DNA of 64,000 bases from an uncultured Bacteroidia bacterium (GCA_947252645.1 CAMXWF010000013.1:1-64000); one strand, 5' to 3'; counted from the stretch's first letter, positions 35,356-45,379 are shown. The notes: generated from the sequence alone by a model not told the origin. Program-made: numbers and translations.

Positions 35356-37203
35356 CTAGCGAACCTGGATAGTCCATATCTGCTCGTAGCGGTTGCCCAC
35401 CTGGTCCTCCGCCACCACCTTGAGGCGATTAGAGCCCCGCGCTAGGCCCGATATGGCCCCACGATACTCCTTGAGCGGCGTGCCGTTAAGGGAATAATAC
35501 AAGGCACGCACCCCCGTCATGGCATCCTGCGCAGAGAGGTAAACGGAGGCATCGGGCGGGTAGACCTCCTGTGGAGCGGACTGGGGATCTTGCGCCTGCA
35601 GCGTATCGCGACCTACCGCCGAATCCCAGGCTTCCTGCGCATGGGCCACGCTGTCAAGCAGGCGCGGCGCCACGCTCACCAGATATGACACACTGGGCGG
35701 ATCGCTATCGAGGAAAAAGCTAAAGGTCTTAATGTTGCGATTATTCACGTTGTCGTAGGCAAAGAGCTCCATGGTATGGCGCCCCGAAGCAATGCCCTCC
35801 AGGCTAAAGGGGGCAACGTAATCCTTTTCCCATAGGTCGCCATCAATGGAATAAGCCAAGCGCTTGAGCCCCGATTCCTCATCCGACCCCGAAAGATTAA
35901 CCAGCGACTTGGGGGAGAGGAAAAGCGTATCGTTCCGCGCAAAGCGCTCCCCTGTGACATCATAGTGAATAGAAGGCCCCGTGAGATCCACATAGATCTT
36001 GTCAACCTTCATGCGGTACTCGTAGAACTGCAGCTCATTGGAAGACTCTGTCCTGTTCTCCATGCTGTCGATAGAATAGTAGCGCACAATGTGCCAGCCC
36101 GGACGGCCTGGTAAGTAGAAGGGCTCATCGTAGGGAAGGAACTTATCACCGTCAATGGCATAGCGCACCTCCTTGACGCCCGCACGGTTATCCACTGCGG
36201 TAATCTTCATCTTGGTCCTCCCCGAGAAGTAGGTCTTGTCGCCTACGATATAGCGGTCGCCCAAGACATCCGAAATCGTTATTGGCGCCGTGATGTCTAG
36301 GAAGAACCTGTATACCTGGACTTCCTCCTTGTTCCCTATGAGATCCTCCGCGTAGAAATAGAGCGCATGGTTTCCGTCCTCTAGCCCCTTGAGCGGCACG
36401 CGAAAGGGCGGCTTAACGGTAGCCCACGCCCCCGAATCGAGGCGGTAGAAGATAGCCTTTGTGCCCGAAGTTTCATCGTGAGCCGTAAGGAGAACCACCG
36501 AGTTGGCCGACAAGGTGTTGGAAGCCCCGAGATGCACCCCTGTGACAGTGGCCGTGGAGAGGGGCGCTAGCGTGTCGATAAGCAGGGGGAATTCGTGCGT
36601 GGCCTCCGTATTGCCCACATGGTCGTAGGCGTAGAAATAGAGAGAGACTCGCCCCGTGGTGTCGGGAGTAAACGGGCCCCCATAAGGCAGCCATGTGAGC
36701 GAATCGAAGGAGTAGTAAATGGCCTCCACCCCAGCACCTCTATCAACTGCCTGCAAGGCAATTGTAGAGCGCGAGCCCAGAAGATGAACCCCCCGAGATT
36801 GAACCCTGCTATGGCTCAGCGTACACTGGGTAACGGGGGCGCGGCCATCAGCATACACAGGCCACAGGACATCCTGCTTGGGCTGCACATACTGCTTAGA
36901 AACTGGATCCACCGCCCAGCGCGTGCGTATCCAGTTAATTCCCTCTGTATCAAAGTAGATGGGGAGGCCATAGGCTGCATCGGGTGGCGTGGTCAAGCCG
37001 AAAACTGTATCATGGTGCGGCGTGGGGGAAAGGCTCACGTATATCGGGAGATTCTTGTTCCAGTAGAGCTTGCCAGACGCGGTATCTCGGTAGGGACAGG
37101 GCTTCCGTTCGGGTCGCTGAGCCCAAGCTGGCCAAGAAAAACCCACAAGGCAGGCGATCGTAAGCAACGCTATCAACGCAAGACCAGGAATGCGACAATG
37201 CAT
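35356..37203 (-). CDS. Secreted protein with five OmpL47/CHB_HEX_C-like beta repeats
   Basis: 615 residues from the ATG at 37203, which starts a signal peptide (MHCRIPGLALIALLTIACLVGF...WAQ). Five repeats follow the same plan: Y-Y/A-x-D/N-x (for example AIYYSFDSLTWLPY, VRYAIDGDKFLPY, LAYSIDGDLW, LYYSLNG), a P-F-x-L/P turn, H-x-x-x-x-Y/F-A-x-D-x-x-G/E-N and DITAP/DSDPP. This is the OmpL47-type or chitobiase C-terminal-like fold. No T9SS sorting domain is seen, so it is probably periplasmic or on the inner side of the outer membrane. It is 20 bases after the SpoIIE gene and may be its partner. Confidence 0.8.
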   Translation of the reverse strand: MHCRIPGLALIALLTIACLVGFSWPAWAQRPERKPCPYRDTASGKLYWNKNLPIYVSLSPTPHHDTVFGLTTPPDAAYGLPIYFDTEGINWIRTRWAVDPVSKQYVQPKQDVLWPVYADGRAPVTQCTLSHSRVQSRGVHLLGSRSTIALQAVDRGAGVEAIYYSFDSLTWLPYGGPFTPDTTGRVSLYFYAYDHVGNTEATHEFPLLIDTLAPLSTATVTGVHLGASNTLSANSVVLLTAHDETSGTKAIFYRLDSGAWATVKPPFRVPLKGLEDGNHALYFYAEDLIGNKEEVQVYRFFLDITAPITISDVLGDRYIVGDKTYFSGRTKMKITAVDNRAGVKEVRYAIDGDKFLPYDEPFYLPGRPGWHIVRYYSIDSMENRTESSNELQFYEYRMKVDKIYVDLTGPSIHYDVTGERFARNDTLFLSPKSLVNLSGSDEESGLKRLAYSIDGDLWEKDYVAPFSLEGIASGRHTMELFAYDNVNNRNIKTFSFFLDSDPPSVSYLVSVAPRLLDSVAHAQEAWDSAVGRDTLQAQDPQSAPQEVYPPDASVYLSAQDAMTGVRALYYSLNGTPLKEYRGAISGLARGSNRLKVVAEDQVGNRYEQIWTIQVR

Positions 37204-37223
37204 GCAAGGAGAAGGTTTAGGCA

Positions 37224-39122
37224 CTATGTGAGTCGGTAGCCCACAAGAAGCATATCGTCTATTTGCTCGGCGCCCGCCTGCCACTGCTCCATGCTGGCCG
37301 AAAGCTGCTGTTGCTGTTGCTGGGCAGACTGGCTGGAAAGCTTGCGCAGCAGGTCACGAAGCCGACTAGAGCCAAAGCGCACCCTATCAGGATTGAATTG
37401 ATCCCCTAGACCATCGGAACACATATAGCACCACGTGGGCTCCTCGATGGTGACGACGTGTTCCTCTACCTTGTCGACACTCAGCGGGTAGCGCGAGTTC
37501 TGATGCCCAACATAGAAGCGTGAACCGCGGTAGTAATCGGCCCCCCGGCTATTGACCAGCAAGAGGCCATTGACTGCACCGCCGAAAATGAGCTGGTGCG
37601 CCCGATAGTCGTAGATGGCTGCGCACAAATCCATGGAGTGACTCACCACCTCCTGCCCCACGTTGAGCAGGCTAAAGGCCTGGTCGAGCTCATCTACGAT
37701 GCCTGCAATGGTAGTAACCCTATGGTCGTAAATAGCCCTGTCGATTGTCAGCGAGCCCAGGATCGTCAGCAGCGCCCCGGGCACCCCATGCCCCGTGCAA
37801 TCGGCCACCACCACCAGCGCCCGTCCATCCGGTAGCCTACGGAAAAAGTGAAAATCCCCAGAAACAATCTGGCAGGGGCGCGCAAAAACAAACGACTGGG
37901 GAAATAGATCATCGAGCGGAACGCTCTGGGTCAACACCGCGTCCTGGATCTTCTTGGCATAGCGCACGGAGGCCAAAATATCGTTGTTCTTGGCCTGTAG
38001 CTGCTCATGGGCAAGCTTGAGATCGAGGTTAGCCTGGGAGAGCGCCGCATTCTGCCGCTCTATGGTTCTAGCATGGGCTTGTATCTTACGGTTACTCAGC
38101 GTGCGATTACGCAAGATGATGGAAACAGCCACCAAGATCAGCACCACGAAGAGCAGCAGGAATACCAAGGCCACGCGGGCCAAACGTTGGCGCTTCACCT
38201 CCTCTTGTAGCAGCTTGTTCTTGTAGTGCTGCAGGTTGGCCTCTGCGTTGAGAAGGGCATTGAGCTTATGCTGCGAGGCAAGCGAGTCGAGCAGATAGCG
38301 CTGCTGGGTAGTCAAGTTAGAAATACTGTGGGCCTGCTGCTGGATCTGCGAATGCTGGGAAGCGATCTCCAGCTCACTATTGAGGTTGCGCAGCCTGAGG
38401 TTCTCCTCCTCTAGCCGCTGCTGGGCAAGCTGCTGCTGGTAGGTGGAAACCTCCTTCTGCGTGATATGCTCATTGAAGGTGCGGTAGAACTCAAAGTAGT
38501 ACATCGCCTTCTTGGCATCGCCAGCCTTCTGGTATGTCTCCGCAAGCATACCGTAAACACTACGCATCTGCACCTCATCGTTCGACTCCCGGCTAATGGA
38601 AAGAGCCTCCTCTAGACGCTCTACCGAAAGCGTATAGCGCTGGAGATGATTGAGCGCAATAGACTCATTGACCAAGGCCGATATAATGCTTTCTGCCTTG
38701 CCCTCCGCACGGCGCACCACCAAGGTTCTCTCAAAAAGCTCGAAAGCCCGCTGGTAGTCGCCCATATCGCTATAGATAAAGGCCAGGTTGCTATTTATGC
38801 CCGCAATGCCATTCTGGTTGCCAAGCTGCTCATTGAGCTCCAGCGAACGCTCAAAGTAGCGCACGGCCTCCGGGAGCTGGTTATGCTCCCAGTAGATCAT
38901 GGCAGCCGCATCGAGCTGCCGACTGGCCTCCTTGAGGAAACCCGTACCCATGTGGACGGCGTAGAGGCTATCGTAGGAGAGAATACGAGCCGAATCGTTG
39001 CGCGACAGGGGAATGCGGTAGCCCTGCGCCCACAGGCCCACCGGGGCCGTGAGACACAAGACCAACAGGAACGCACGGACACAAGGCACTGAAAGACAGA
39101 ACCCGCGGGAAAAGCAACGCAT
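37224..39122 (-). CDS. TPR-containing, membrane-spanning SpoIIE/PP2C-type serine phosphatase
   Basis: 632 residues from the ATG at 39122; a TTG at 39146 is an alternative. Layout: signal peptide, about five TPR repeats in the periplasm, coiled coil (about 240-310), a membrane helix (VALVFLLLFVVLILVAVSIIL), a second short coiled coil and a C-terminal SpoIIE phosphatase. Metal-site motifs are SGDFHFF, VADCTGHGVPGALLT, CSDGLGDQF and IDDMLLVG, so the active site looks complete. A Q-rich run near the end is encoded by CTG/TTG triplets. It probably senses an envelope signal and dephosphorylates an anti-sigma-antagonist-like protein, but no such target is encoded here. It sits between arcA and the OmpL47-like gene. 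Confidence 0.88.
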   Translation of the reverse strand: MRCFSRGFCLSVPCVRAFLLVLCLTAPVGLWAQGYRIPLSRNDSARILSYDSLYAVHMGTGFLKEASRQLDAAAMIYWEHNQLPEAVRYFERSLELNEQLGNQNGIAGINSNLAFIYSDMGDYQRAFELFERTLVVRRAEGKAESIISALVNESIALNHLQRYTLSVERLEEALSISRESNDEVQMRSVYGMLAETYQKAGDAKKAMYYFEFYRTFNEHITQKEVSTYQQQLAQQRLEEENLRLRNLNSELEIASQHSQIQQQAHSISNLTTQQRYLLDSLASQHKLNALLNAEANLQHYKNKLLQEEVKRQRLARVALVFLLLFVVLILVAVSIILRNRTLSNRKIQAHARTIERQNAALSQANLDLKLAHEQLQAKNNDILASVRYAKKIQDAVLTQSVPLDDLFPQSFVFARPCQIVSGDFHFFRRLPDGRALVVVADCTGHGVPGALLTILGSLTIDRAIYDHRVTTIAGIVDELDQAFSLLNVGQEVVSHSMDLCAAIYDYRAHQLIFGGAVNGLLLVNSRGADYYRGSRFYVGHQNSRYPLSVDKVEEHVVTIEEPTWCYMCSDGLGDQFNPDRVRFGSSRLRDLLRKLSSQSAQQQQQQLSASMEQWQAGAEQIDDMLLVGYRLT

Positions 39123-39147
39123 CGCAGAAGTGGGCAGATGCACCAAG

Positions 39148-40410
39148 CTACCAGTTCACCTTTTCCCGGATCACCGGCATGGTCATGCAACGAGCTCCAC
39201 CACCACCCCGAGGCAGCTCACTGCCCTCTATCGTGATCACGCACTTCCCCTTTGCCGGTATGCTCGCCGACCCGCTCAGGATGTCCTCCGCCCGCAGAAC
39301 CTCAAAGCCCTGACGGTTCAGCTGCGCAATGGTATGCGTATTGCGGGCATAGCCAAGGATCTGCCCCGGGGCAAAGGCAAAAAAGTTGGCCCCGCTGTGC
39401 CACTGCTCCCGCTCCTGGTGCCACGGATCGCCCGTCCCACCACAGATCACCGGCTTGAGCGAGAAGCCCAACGCATTGAGCGCATCCACAATGTTCTGCT
39501 CGTAGCGGAAGGTGGTCTTACCGTTAGGCAACACCTGCATGTGGATCGTACGGTACTGCGGCGAGTCGAGCAGCAAGGGAGAGTAGACCATGCAGGCATC
39601 CTGGTCGAGCAGGGTAAATACCATGTCGAGGTGGATGAAGGACTCCGGCGCATCGGGCAGCTCTTGGACAATGATATGCAGCGGCTGCTCTAGGCCCTGA
39701 GCCACCAGCTGATCCACCAAGAAATCAATGCCCTGCGAGGAGGTGCGCATGCCCAAGCCGATGGCCAAGATGTCTTCCCGCACAATGTGGACATCGCCGC
39801 CCTCTATCCGTATCTGGCTGGCCAAGTGGTTGAGCGCAGGCTCGAATATGGGCGCGTGGACGGAGTCGGAGTGCGTGAAGATGCTCCGCATCACCATGGT
39901 CTCCCCGTAGCGCACCGGGCTAGCCATATTGCCTATTAGCACATGGTTGAACACCGACATGGAGGCATCGCGCGTGAAGTAGAGGTTGTAGAGCGGGGGA
40001 ATGGCGTAGCGCTCCTCCCGGAGAAAGTTGGTGAGGCGGTTACGCGGAACGGGCACCCCCTCGATGAGCAGCTTCGCAAGCTTAGCGGCCGGCTCACTGA
40101 GCAGGCTCTCCAAGAGCCCCGGCAACTGCGGCGGGCAGAGCGCCTCGAGCAGCTCCCGCTTGGGCTCGGCCTTCTCCAGCACCTCCGTCAGCAGCTGCTC
40201 CACCTCGAAGGTCTGGCAACACTTGCTGAGAATAGACGAAAAGGCCTTGTACTCGTGCTGGGCAATGTTAAGGTTCAGAATATCGCTGTAGAGCGCCCGC
40301 GCGGCATCAGTCGGACTCATGCTCTCCACCTCACGGGTGGGCGTGTGGAGTATCACCGCACCGAGCTTACCAAACTCAGAATTTACGTTGACTTGCAGCT
40401 GCTGTGTCAT
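39148..40410 (-). CDS. arcA: Arginine deiminase
   Basis: 420 residues, standard length. Motifs: N-terminal LGAVILHTPTREVESMSP, the Asp/Glu region EGGDVHIVRED, the catalytic His in FIHLDMVFTLLD, and the nucleophile Cys408 in RGGGGARCMTMP. It converts arginine to citrulline and ammonia. No arcB or arcC is present in the window, so it may act in acid resistance, arginine sensing or ammonia production. It precedes the SpoIIE gene by 25 bases. Confidence 0.96.
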   Translation of the reverse strand: MTQQLQVNVNSEFGKLGAVILHTPTREVESMSPTDAARALYSDILNLNIAQHEYKAFSSILSKCCQTFEVEQLLTEVLEKAEPKRELLEALCPPQLPGLLESLLSEPAAKLAKLLIEGVPVPRNRLTNFLREERYAIPPLYNLYFTRDASMSVFNHVLIGNMASPVRYGETMVMRSIFTHSDSVHAPIFEPALNHLASQIRIEGGDVHIVREDILAIGLGMRTSSQGIDFLVDQLVAQGLEQPLHIIVQELPDAPESFIHLDMVFTLLDQDACMVYSPLLLDSPQYRTIHMQVLPNGKTTFRYEQNIVDALNALGFSLKPVICGGTGDPWHQEREQWHSGANFFAFAPGQILGYARNTHTIAQLNRQGFEVLRAEDILSGSASIPAKGKCVITIEGSELPRGGGGARCMTMPVIREKVNW

Positions 40411-40481
40411 AGAACAATAGTTTAATCGGCTCGCGCGGGGCGTGCTGCGCGCACGCAGCAGGCATCCGCAAATCGCGCAGC

Positions 40482-41732
40482 CTAGAGCTTAAAGGCATCC
40501 CGAACCTGCTGGCCGTAATCTAGCTTCTCCCAGGCAAAGAAATCGGCCTTAGCTGTCGATGGCTTATCATCATACAGCAAGTCGACGCTGGCCTCATAGG
40601 GCGTACGACCAAAATGCCCGTAGGCCGCCGTGGGTAGGTAGATAGGCAGCTTGAGCCCCAAGCGTCGGACTATAGCCCCTGGTCTGAGATCAAAGAGACG
40701 ACGAGCCACCTCGGCAATCTCCCCATCCGACATGTCGACCTTGGCCGTGCCAAAAGTGTTGACCGCCACGCTCACCGGCTCGGCCACCCCGATGGCATAG
40801 GCCAGCTGCACCTGCAGGCTATCGGCCACCCCAGCCGCCACAAGGTTCTTGGCCATATGGCGCGCGGCGTAAGTGGCGCTCCTATCCACCTTAGACGAAT
40901 CCTTACCCGAAAACGCACCGCCCCCGTGGGCCGCCCGGCCACCATAAGTGTCCACGATGATCTTGCGCCCTGTGAGCCCCGTGTCACCATGGGGTCCCCC
41001 TACCACAAACTTGCCCGTGGGGTTAACCAACAGGCGAAAATCCTTCTCAAACAGCGGCCTTATCGCTGGCTCCAGGCGATCGAGCACCCGCGGGATGAGA
41101 ATGGTTCGCACATCGTGGGCTATCTGGCGCTGCATCTTCTCATCGTCGGCAAACTCATCGTGCTGGGCGGAAATCACCAGCGTGTGCACCCGCAGGGGCT
41201 TGCCATCCTCGGCATACTCCAAGGTCACCTGGCTCTTGGCATCGGGACGAAGGTAGGTCATGACCAAGCCCTCCCGGCGGATCTTCTCCAGCTCCATCAA
41301 CAGCACATGCGCCAGCTCGATGGGCAGGGGCATATAGTCCTGCGTCTCCCTGCAGGCAAAGCCAAACATCATCCCCTGGTCGCCCGCGCCCTGGCTAAGC
41401 GGATCGGTACGCTCCACGCCGCGGATGATATCGGGCGACTGCTCGTGGATGGACGAAAGAACCCCACAGCTGCTGCCATCAAACATGTACTCCGCCTTGT
41501 CGTAGCCGATCTGGTGGATCACGCGCCGCGCTACCTGCTGCACGTCTACATAGCTCTTGGTGCGGATCTCTCCGCAAAGCACCACCAAGCCCGTGGTGAC
41601 GAAAGTCTCGCAGGCCACCTTGGCCTCAGCATCCCGGCGCAAAAACTCATCGAGGAGAGCATCGGAAATCTGATCCGCCACCTTATCTGGATGGCCCGAA
41701 GATACGCTCTCTGAAGTGAATAGGTAGGACAT
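40482..41732 (-). CDS. metK: S-adenosylmethionine synthetase
   Basis: 416 residues from [21 protein letters not shown]; an ATG three codons upstream (41741) is possible. MAT motifs are all there: [32 protein letters not shown] and [16 protein letters not shown]. It makes SAM from methionine and ATP. The promoter at 41793 leaves a leader of about 55 bases, too short for a SAM riboswitch. Confidence 0.97.
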   Translation of the reverse strand: MSYLFTSESVSSGHPDKVADQISDALLDEFLRRDAEAKVACETFVTTGLVVLCGEIRTKSYVDVQQVARRVIHQIGYDKAEYMFDGSSCGVLSSIHEQSPDIIRGVERTDPLSQGAGDQGMMFGFACRETQDYMPLPIELAHVLLMELEKIRREGLVMTYLRPDAKSQVTLEYAEDGKPLRVHTLVISAQHDEFADDEKMQRQIAHDVRTILIPRVLDRLEPAIRPLFEKDFRLLVNPTGKFVVGGPHGDTGLTGRKIIVDTYGGRAAHGGGAFSGKDSSKVDRSATYAARHMAKNLVAAGVADSLQVQLAYAIGVAEPVSVAVNTFGTAKVDMSDGEIAEVARRLFDLRPGAIVRRLGLKLPIYLPTAAYGHFGRTPYEASVDLLYDDKPSTAKADFFAWEKLDYGQQVRDAFKL

Positions 41733-41792
41733 GGTACGCATCGCTTTGTCGCGGCCGCCACCCCATTGCGGCGGCCCAATCCCGTTAGGCCG

Positions 41793-41823
41793 CAAAGTTA
41801 AGCATTGCCTAAACAAACGCAAA
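41793..41823 (-). promoter_or_regulatory. Complete Bacteroidetes promoter of metK
   Basis: On the minus strand TTTG (41823-41820) is followed after exactly 19 bases by TAACTTTG (41800-41793). Both elements are full matches to the -33/-7 consensus at the canonical spacing. It is the best promoter in the window. Confidence 0.8.
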
Positions 41824-42185
41824 AACACCTCGCCCGGCCATGAGGCACACCGGGCGATTTTCAGCATAGCTCCTGCCTGGGTACTGTCGAGGGCTCGTTC
41901 AAGGCCCCAGTAGAGCGTGGCCCTGCCCTGGAAGTCCTGCACGGGGGCGGGAAGCCTACCTGCGCAGGCCAAGACTAGCGCGCCGCACGAATTGCCCCGA
42001 GAGGCCAACGCAGCAAGCCGCACCACTGGACAGCGCCACGGCTGGGCAAACACGCCACAACAACGCCTCCTGCTTATCCATGGACTCGCACTATGGAAGT
42101 CCCTCTACGCCAATGTAGCATAATTGGTACAAAGGTCCCAAGGCGCACAAGGCCCACAACCGCCCTGCGTATGGGGAATTATCGC

Positions 42186-42193
42186 TACCTTCG
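42186..42193 (+). promoter_or_regulatory. -7-like promoter element of rmlA
   Basis: TACCTTCG, about 100 bases before the ATG, matches TAnnTTTG except at one position. Confidence 0.35.
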
Positions 42194-42291
42194 TAGGGGA
42201 ATGCAGCGGCGTGCGGCGCACCTAGGGCCCCCACGGGGTCAAGTGGTAGCCCAGTAGGCCCCTACGCAGCAGCCCAATAGGACAACACCCC

Positions 42292-43152
42292 ATGAAAGGC
42301 ATCATCCTCGCCGGTGGATCAGGCACGCGGCTTTACCCCATGACCCTGGCCGTCTCCAAACAGCTCCTGCCCGTCTACAATAAGCCCATGATCTACTACC
42401 CGCTCTCCGTGCTCATGCTGGCCGGGCTACGGGACATTTTGATCATCAGCACCCCGCACGACCTACCGCTTTTTCGCCAACTCCTAGGCAACGGCGCGCA
42501 GCTGGGACTCCGCCTCGCCTACGCCGAGCAGCCCAAGCCGGAGGGGCTGGCCCAAGCCTTCATTATCGGCCGCGAATTCCTAGCAGGCCAGGCCGCTTGC
42601 CTAGTGCTGGGCGACAACATCTTCTTTGGCCCAGGGCTGGGCTCGCAGCTCGAACGCTGCACCAGGATAGAAAAAGGCGCCAAAATCTTCGGGTACCAAG
42701 TCAGCGACCCTGGGCGCTACGGTATTGCCGAAATTGACCACCAGGGGCACGTGCTGAGCCTGGAAGAAAAACCAAAAAATCCTAAGTCCAACATCGCCGT
42801 CACAGGCCTCTACTTCTACGATGCCTCCGTGTCCACCCGGGCGGCGCAGCTGAAGCCCTCGGCCCGGGGAGAGCTTGAGATTACCGACCTCAACAAGGCC
42901 TACTTGGCCGACGGGCCACTCGACCTCGCGCTCCTACCACGGGGCACCGCCTGGCTCGACACCGGCACGCCCGAAAGCCTCCTGCAGGCCTCAAACTTCA
43001 TCCAAGCCATTGAGATGCGGCAAGGCCTACCTGTGGCCTGCCTAGAGGAGATAGCCTACCAGAAGCACTTCATCAACCGGCAGCAGCTCAACGCACGCAT
43101 CGATGCCCTTGGGAGCTCCCCCTACGCAACCTTCCTCCGCAATCTTGAGTAG
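42292..43152 (+). CDS. rmlA: Glucose-1-phosphate thymidylyltransferase
   Basis: 286 residues, standard length. Motifs: GGSGTRLYPMTLAVSKQLLPVYNKPMIYYPL (substrate loop), VLGDNIFFGPGL, GYQVSDPGRYGIAE and LEEKPKNPKSN. It joins dTTP and glucose-1-phosphate to dTDP-glucose, the first step to dTDP-rhamnose. rmlB, rmlC and rmlD are not in the window. It appears monocistronic. (Long motif cited in part: key residues are the GGSGTR nucleotide loop and the KQLLPV stretch.). Confidence 0.96.
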   Translation: MKGIILAGGSGTRLYPMTLAVSKQLLPVYNKPMIYYPLSVLMLAGLRDILIISTPHDLPLFRQLLGNGAQLGLRLAYAEQPKPEGLAQAFIIGREFLAGQAACLVLGDNIFFGPGLGSQLERCTRIEKGAKIFGYQVSDPGRYGIAEIDHQGHVLSLEEKPKNPKSNIAVTGLYFYDASVSTRAAQLKPSARGELEITDLNKAYLADGPLDLALLPRGTAWLDTGTPESLLQASNFIQAIEMRQGLPVACLEEIAYQKHFINRQQLNARIDALGSSPYATFLRNLE

Positions 43153-43299
43153 CCCAGCTAGGCACCACCGCACCACCCAGAGCCGTAGAACCAACCCACG
43201 CTTGCGCTACTAGCTCCCCACGAAGGGGGGCGGCTAGGCCTACACCTCCCTACCCCCCCCAGCACTCAACGCATCCTAAGCAAATCCACCCATCGTCGC

Positions 43300-44532
43300 C
43301 TACTGCGCAGGCTCGTACACCCCCACAATGAGCGCATTGCGCGGATCGGTACGATAGATGGCAAACAGGAACGGGTGGTTGGCCAAGAAGGTCTTAGGTA
43401 GCCCCGGCGCCAGCATGCAGCGCATGGCAATGGCCGTGGCGGCAGCAGCCTCGGTGGTGGTCTCGTTCACATCTACCCGCGTAGCCTGGATGACCTCGGA
43501 GATCGACAAACGCTCGGCATTGGTGGTCATCAGGGAGAAGTCAGCCTGGCTGCCCAGTGCCTCCTTAAGCCCCAAGCGACTGAGCGCAGGCGTGAGCTCA
43601 AGGTGCGAGGCAACAGAAAAGCGCGGCAACACTACCGTGGTCTCACACGGGGTAAGCGAGTCGAGCAGCTCATTGACCCCATGGGCCCCCAGCCCCTTCC
43701 AGTCGTAATGGTACCCACGCTGGGCATCCACCTTGGGGAGCAGGATTAGCATACCGTAGTGAAAGTCTCGATAGGGCAGGGTGATGGCCTGAAAATGGGC
43801 ATTCTCAGCGTAGGCAATCTGCTCCTTCATCTGCATGAGGGGCACGCGCACAGTACCCTTGGTAGTGTAAAAGTCCCCCTCCACCGTCTGCGCCTTCGGG
43901 AAGGGGTAAAGCCACTCCCCCTTGAAGTAGAGCGCATTGGTCAGCACCAAGCGCATGCCCTGTACCCCCGCCGCATCCACCAGCTCAGGGATTAAGCCCT
44001 GGGTGTGGTCAAAGACCCATGAGTTGATCGTCTTGGCCGCCTGCCCGGGATTGGCACTCAGCGGCACGGTCTTGGCTTGGGCGGCAAAAAGCGTGGCAAG
44101 CTGGTGGGCATACGCTGGATGCAGCGTAACGCCACCATCCGTCCAAACCGCATTGGCCACCATGAGGCTCTTCGCAGAGTCGCCACCGGCCCCCCTACGC
44201 ATCAGCGCCACGTTCTCCTCCCTGTGGGCCATCTGGAGAAAGCTCTCCAACGCCTGCTTGGTATCGGTGGCCGAGCCAATCTCGGCCAACTCCAGGGCCG
44301 CCGCAAGACTATAGGGCGACACCACTACCCCCGATGCCCCTACTTGCTGCAGAAGCTCCAGCCCCACGCCCAGCGGCGTCCTACTCGAGCTAGAAGCCTT
44401 GGAAGGCCCCAAAGTCTGACTACTCTGCTCGTTCACCGTATTATTACTTTTTTTTGCACGCGACATCGCGCAGGAGCACACCCCTGCGGCCAGTAATACC
44501 CCTAGTAGCACCACGATGATATGCCGTGACAT
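43300..44532 (-). CDS. Inhibitory-type serpin lipoprotein
   Basis: 410 residues with a lipoprotein signal (VVLLGVLLAAGVCSC) and an SD-like AGAGGAGT at 44537-44544. Serpin landmarks: VVSPYSLAAALELAEIGS near the N-terminus, LVLTNALYFKGEW in the middle, and the reactive-loop hinge ETTTEAAAATAIAM followed by HPFLFAIYRTD. The small-residue hinge is typical of inhibitory serpins. The P1 residue is probably among R, C and M of AMRCMLA, but the loop is about three residues longer than in alpha-1-antitrypsin, so P1 is unsure. It resembles in kind the Tannerella serpin miropin. It probably protects the cell surface from host or own proteases. Confidence 0.93.
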   Translation of the reverse strand: MSRHIIVVLLGVLLAAGVCSCAMSRAKKSNNTVNEQSSQTLGPSKASSSSRTPLGVGLELLQQVGASGVVVSPYSLAAALELAEIGSATDTKQALESFLQMAHREENVALMRRGAGGDSAKSLMVANAVWTDGGVTLHPAYAHQLATLFAAQAKTVPLSANPGQAAKTINSWVFDHTQGLIPELVDAAGVQGMRLVLTNALYFKGEWLYPFPKAQTVEGDFYTTKGTVRVPLMQMKEQIAYAENAHFQAITLPYRDFHYGMLILLPKVDAQRGYHYDWKGLGAHGVNELLDSLTPCETTVVLPRFSVASHLELTPALSRLGLKEALGSQADFSLMTTNAERLSISEVIQATRVDVNETTTEAAAATAIAMRCMLAPGLPKTFLANHPFLFAIYRTDPRNALIVGVYEPAQ

Positions 44533-44763
44533 TGTTACTCCTCTTTTCTATATCGTACCCAGAACAACCATTAGTCTCCAACCATCAGCCCCTTTGCGCC
44601 GTATAGCTGTGGTGCAACGCCACGCACGCCCTCCCGTTCCAGCAACCGCCCAGCGGCCTGCACACCCCAAAGCTGACACCCCGAATGAGACCATGCAAAT
44701 ATTATTCCATTCCATGCGCCCACAGCGCAACGCCAGGGACACCATGGGGCAGGGAGAGCCACA

Positions 44764-45379
44764 CTAGAACTCCAGGCCGAAATCCCGGAAGAGCTCATCG
44801 GCCGCTCCATTGTCGCGACGAAGGGCCTTGATGAAGGCTTCACTATCATCGCGGGTGCCTACCAGCCGCTTGGCCTTCTCGGCCTCGGCCTCCCGCTGCC
44901 CCTGCTCGCTCAGCTGGAAGTCCAAAGCAAAATCCGGTACCGCAAACACCTTCTGCATATGCCCTGCCACCGTGGGGGCAAAGCCACGGCACTGGTTGAG
45001 GGCATCGTTTGAGGAGAAGATCACCTGAGCCCCTGCGGGCGGCACGAAGGCAATAGTTCCACTCCCCATGGCCTTGTAGAGCAACGGGGAGCGATTGACC
45101 AACGAATCCCTAAGGGCTGCCCACGCCTGCTGCAGGCCATCCTGGGAAAGCTGTAGGCGCTGCACAGCCCGACGGGGATTCCCCGTGCGCCTCCCCTGCG
45201 CCATGGCAGTCATCGATAGACTATGCTGCTGCACGCCTGCAGGCACACGCTGCAGCTGGGGAGAGACCCCCTTGTCCCCAGGTGTCGACGCCCCCGGCTC
45301 CGCCTTAGACAACAGCGCGGGATGCACCGGCGTAGCCAGCGGAGCACAATACCACTGCCTGTCGATTAGGACTTTAGGC
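44764..45379 (-). CDS. dnaX: DNA polymerase III tau C-terminal region, in the -1 frame of dnaX
   Basis: In the frame -1 to the upstream dnaX frame a continuous stretch of about 200 codons runs to a stop at 44764. It has the pattern of the Bacteroidetes DnaX C-terminus: LSQDGLQQAWAALRDSLVN, a long beta/alpha linker and an ending LRRDNGAADELFRDFGLEF. It has no start codon or ribosome site of its own where it becomes meaningful. It is therefore either reached by ribosomal frameshift from dnaX or cut off by a mutation or sequence error. This region would bind the alpha subunit and DnaB in a full-length tau. Confidence 0.75.

Larger units (their letters stand above)
41742..42291. other. Gene-free stretch between metK and rmlA, about 550 bases
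   Basis: Apart from the metK promoter and a candidate rmlA promoter, I see no coding frame, RNA or repeat. Open frames here lack a recognisable protein and are shadows of the high GC content. Confidence 0.4.

Noticed and set aside
40440..40480. Hairpin GTGCTGCGCGCACGCAGCA between arcA and metK as a terminator
   Set aside because: No T-run on the minus strand follows it.
41733..41792. SAM riboswitch in the metK leader
   Set aside because: The leader implied by the promoter is about 55 bases, and no SAM aptamer core was recognised.
41733..42053. Long N-terminal extension of MetK (to 42053)
   Set aside because: It covers the promoter and has no family match; MetK starts at MSYLFTSES.
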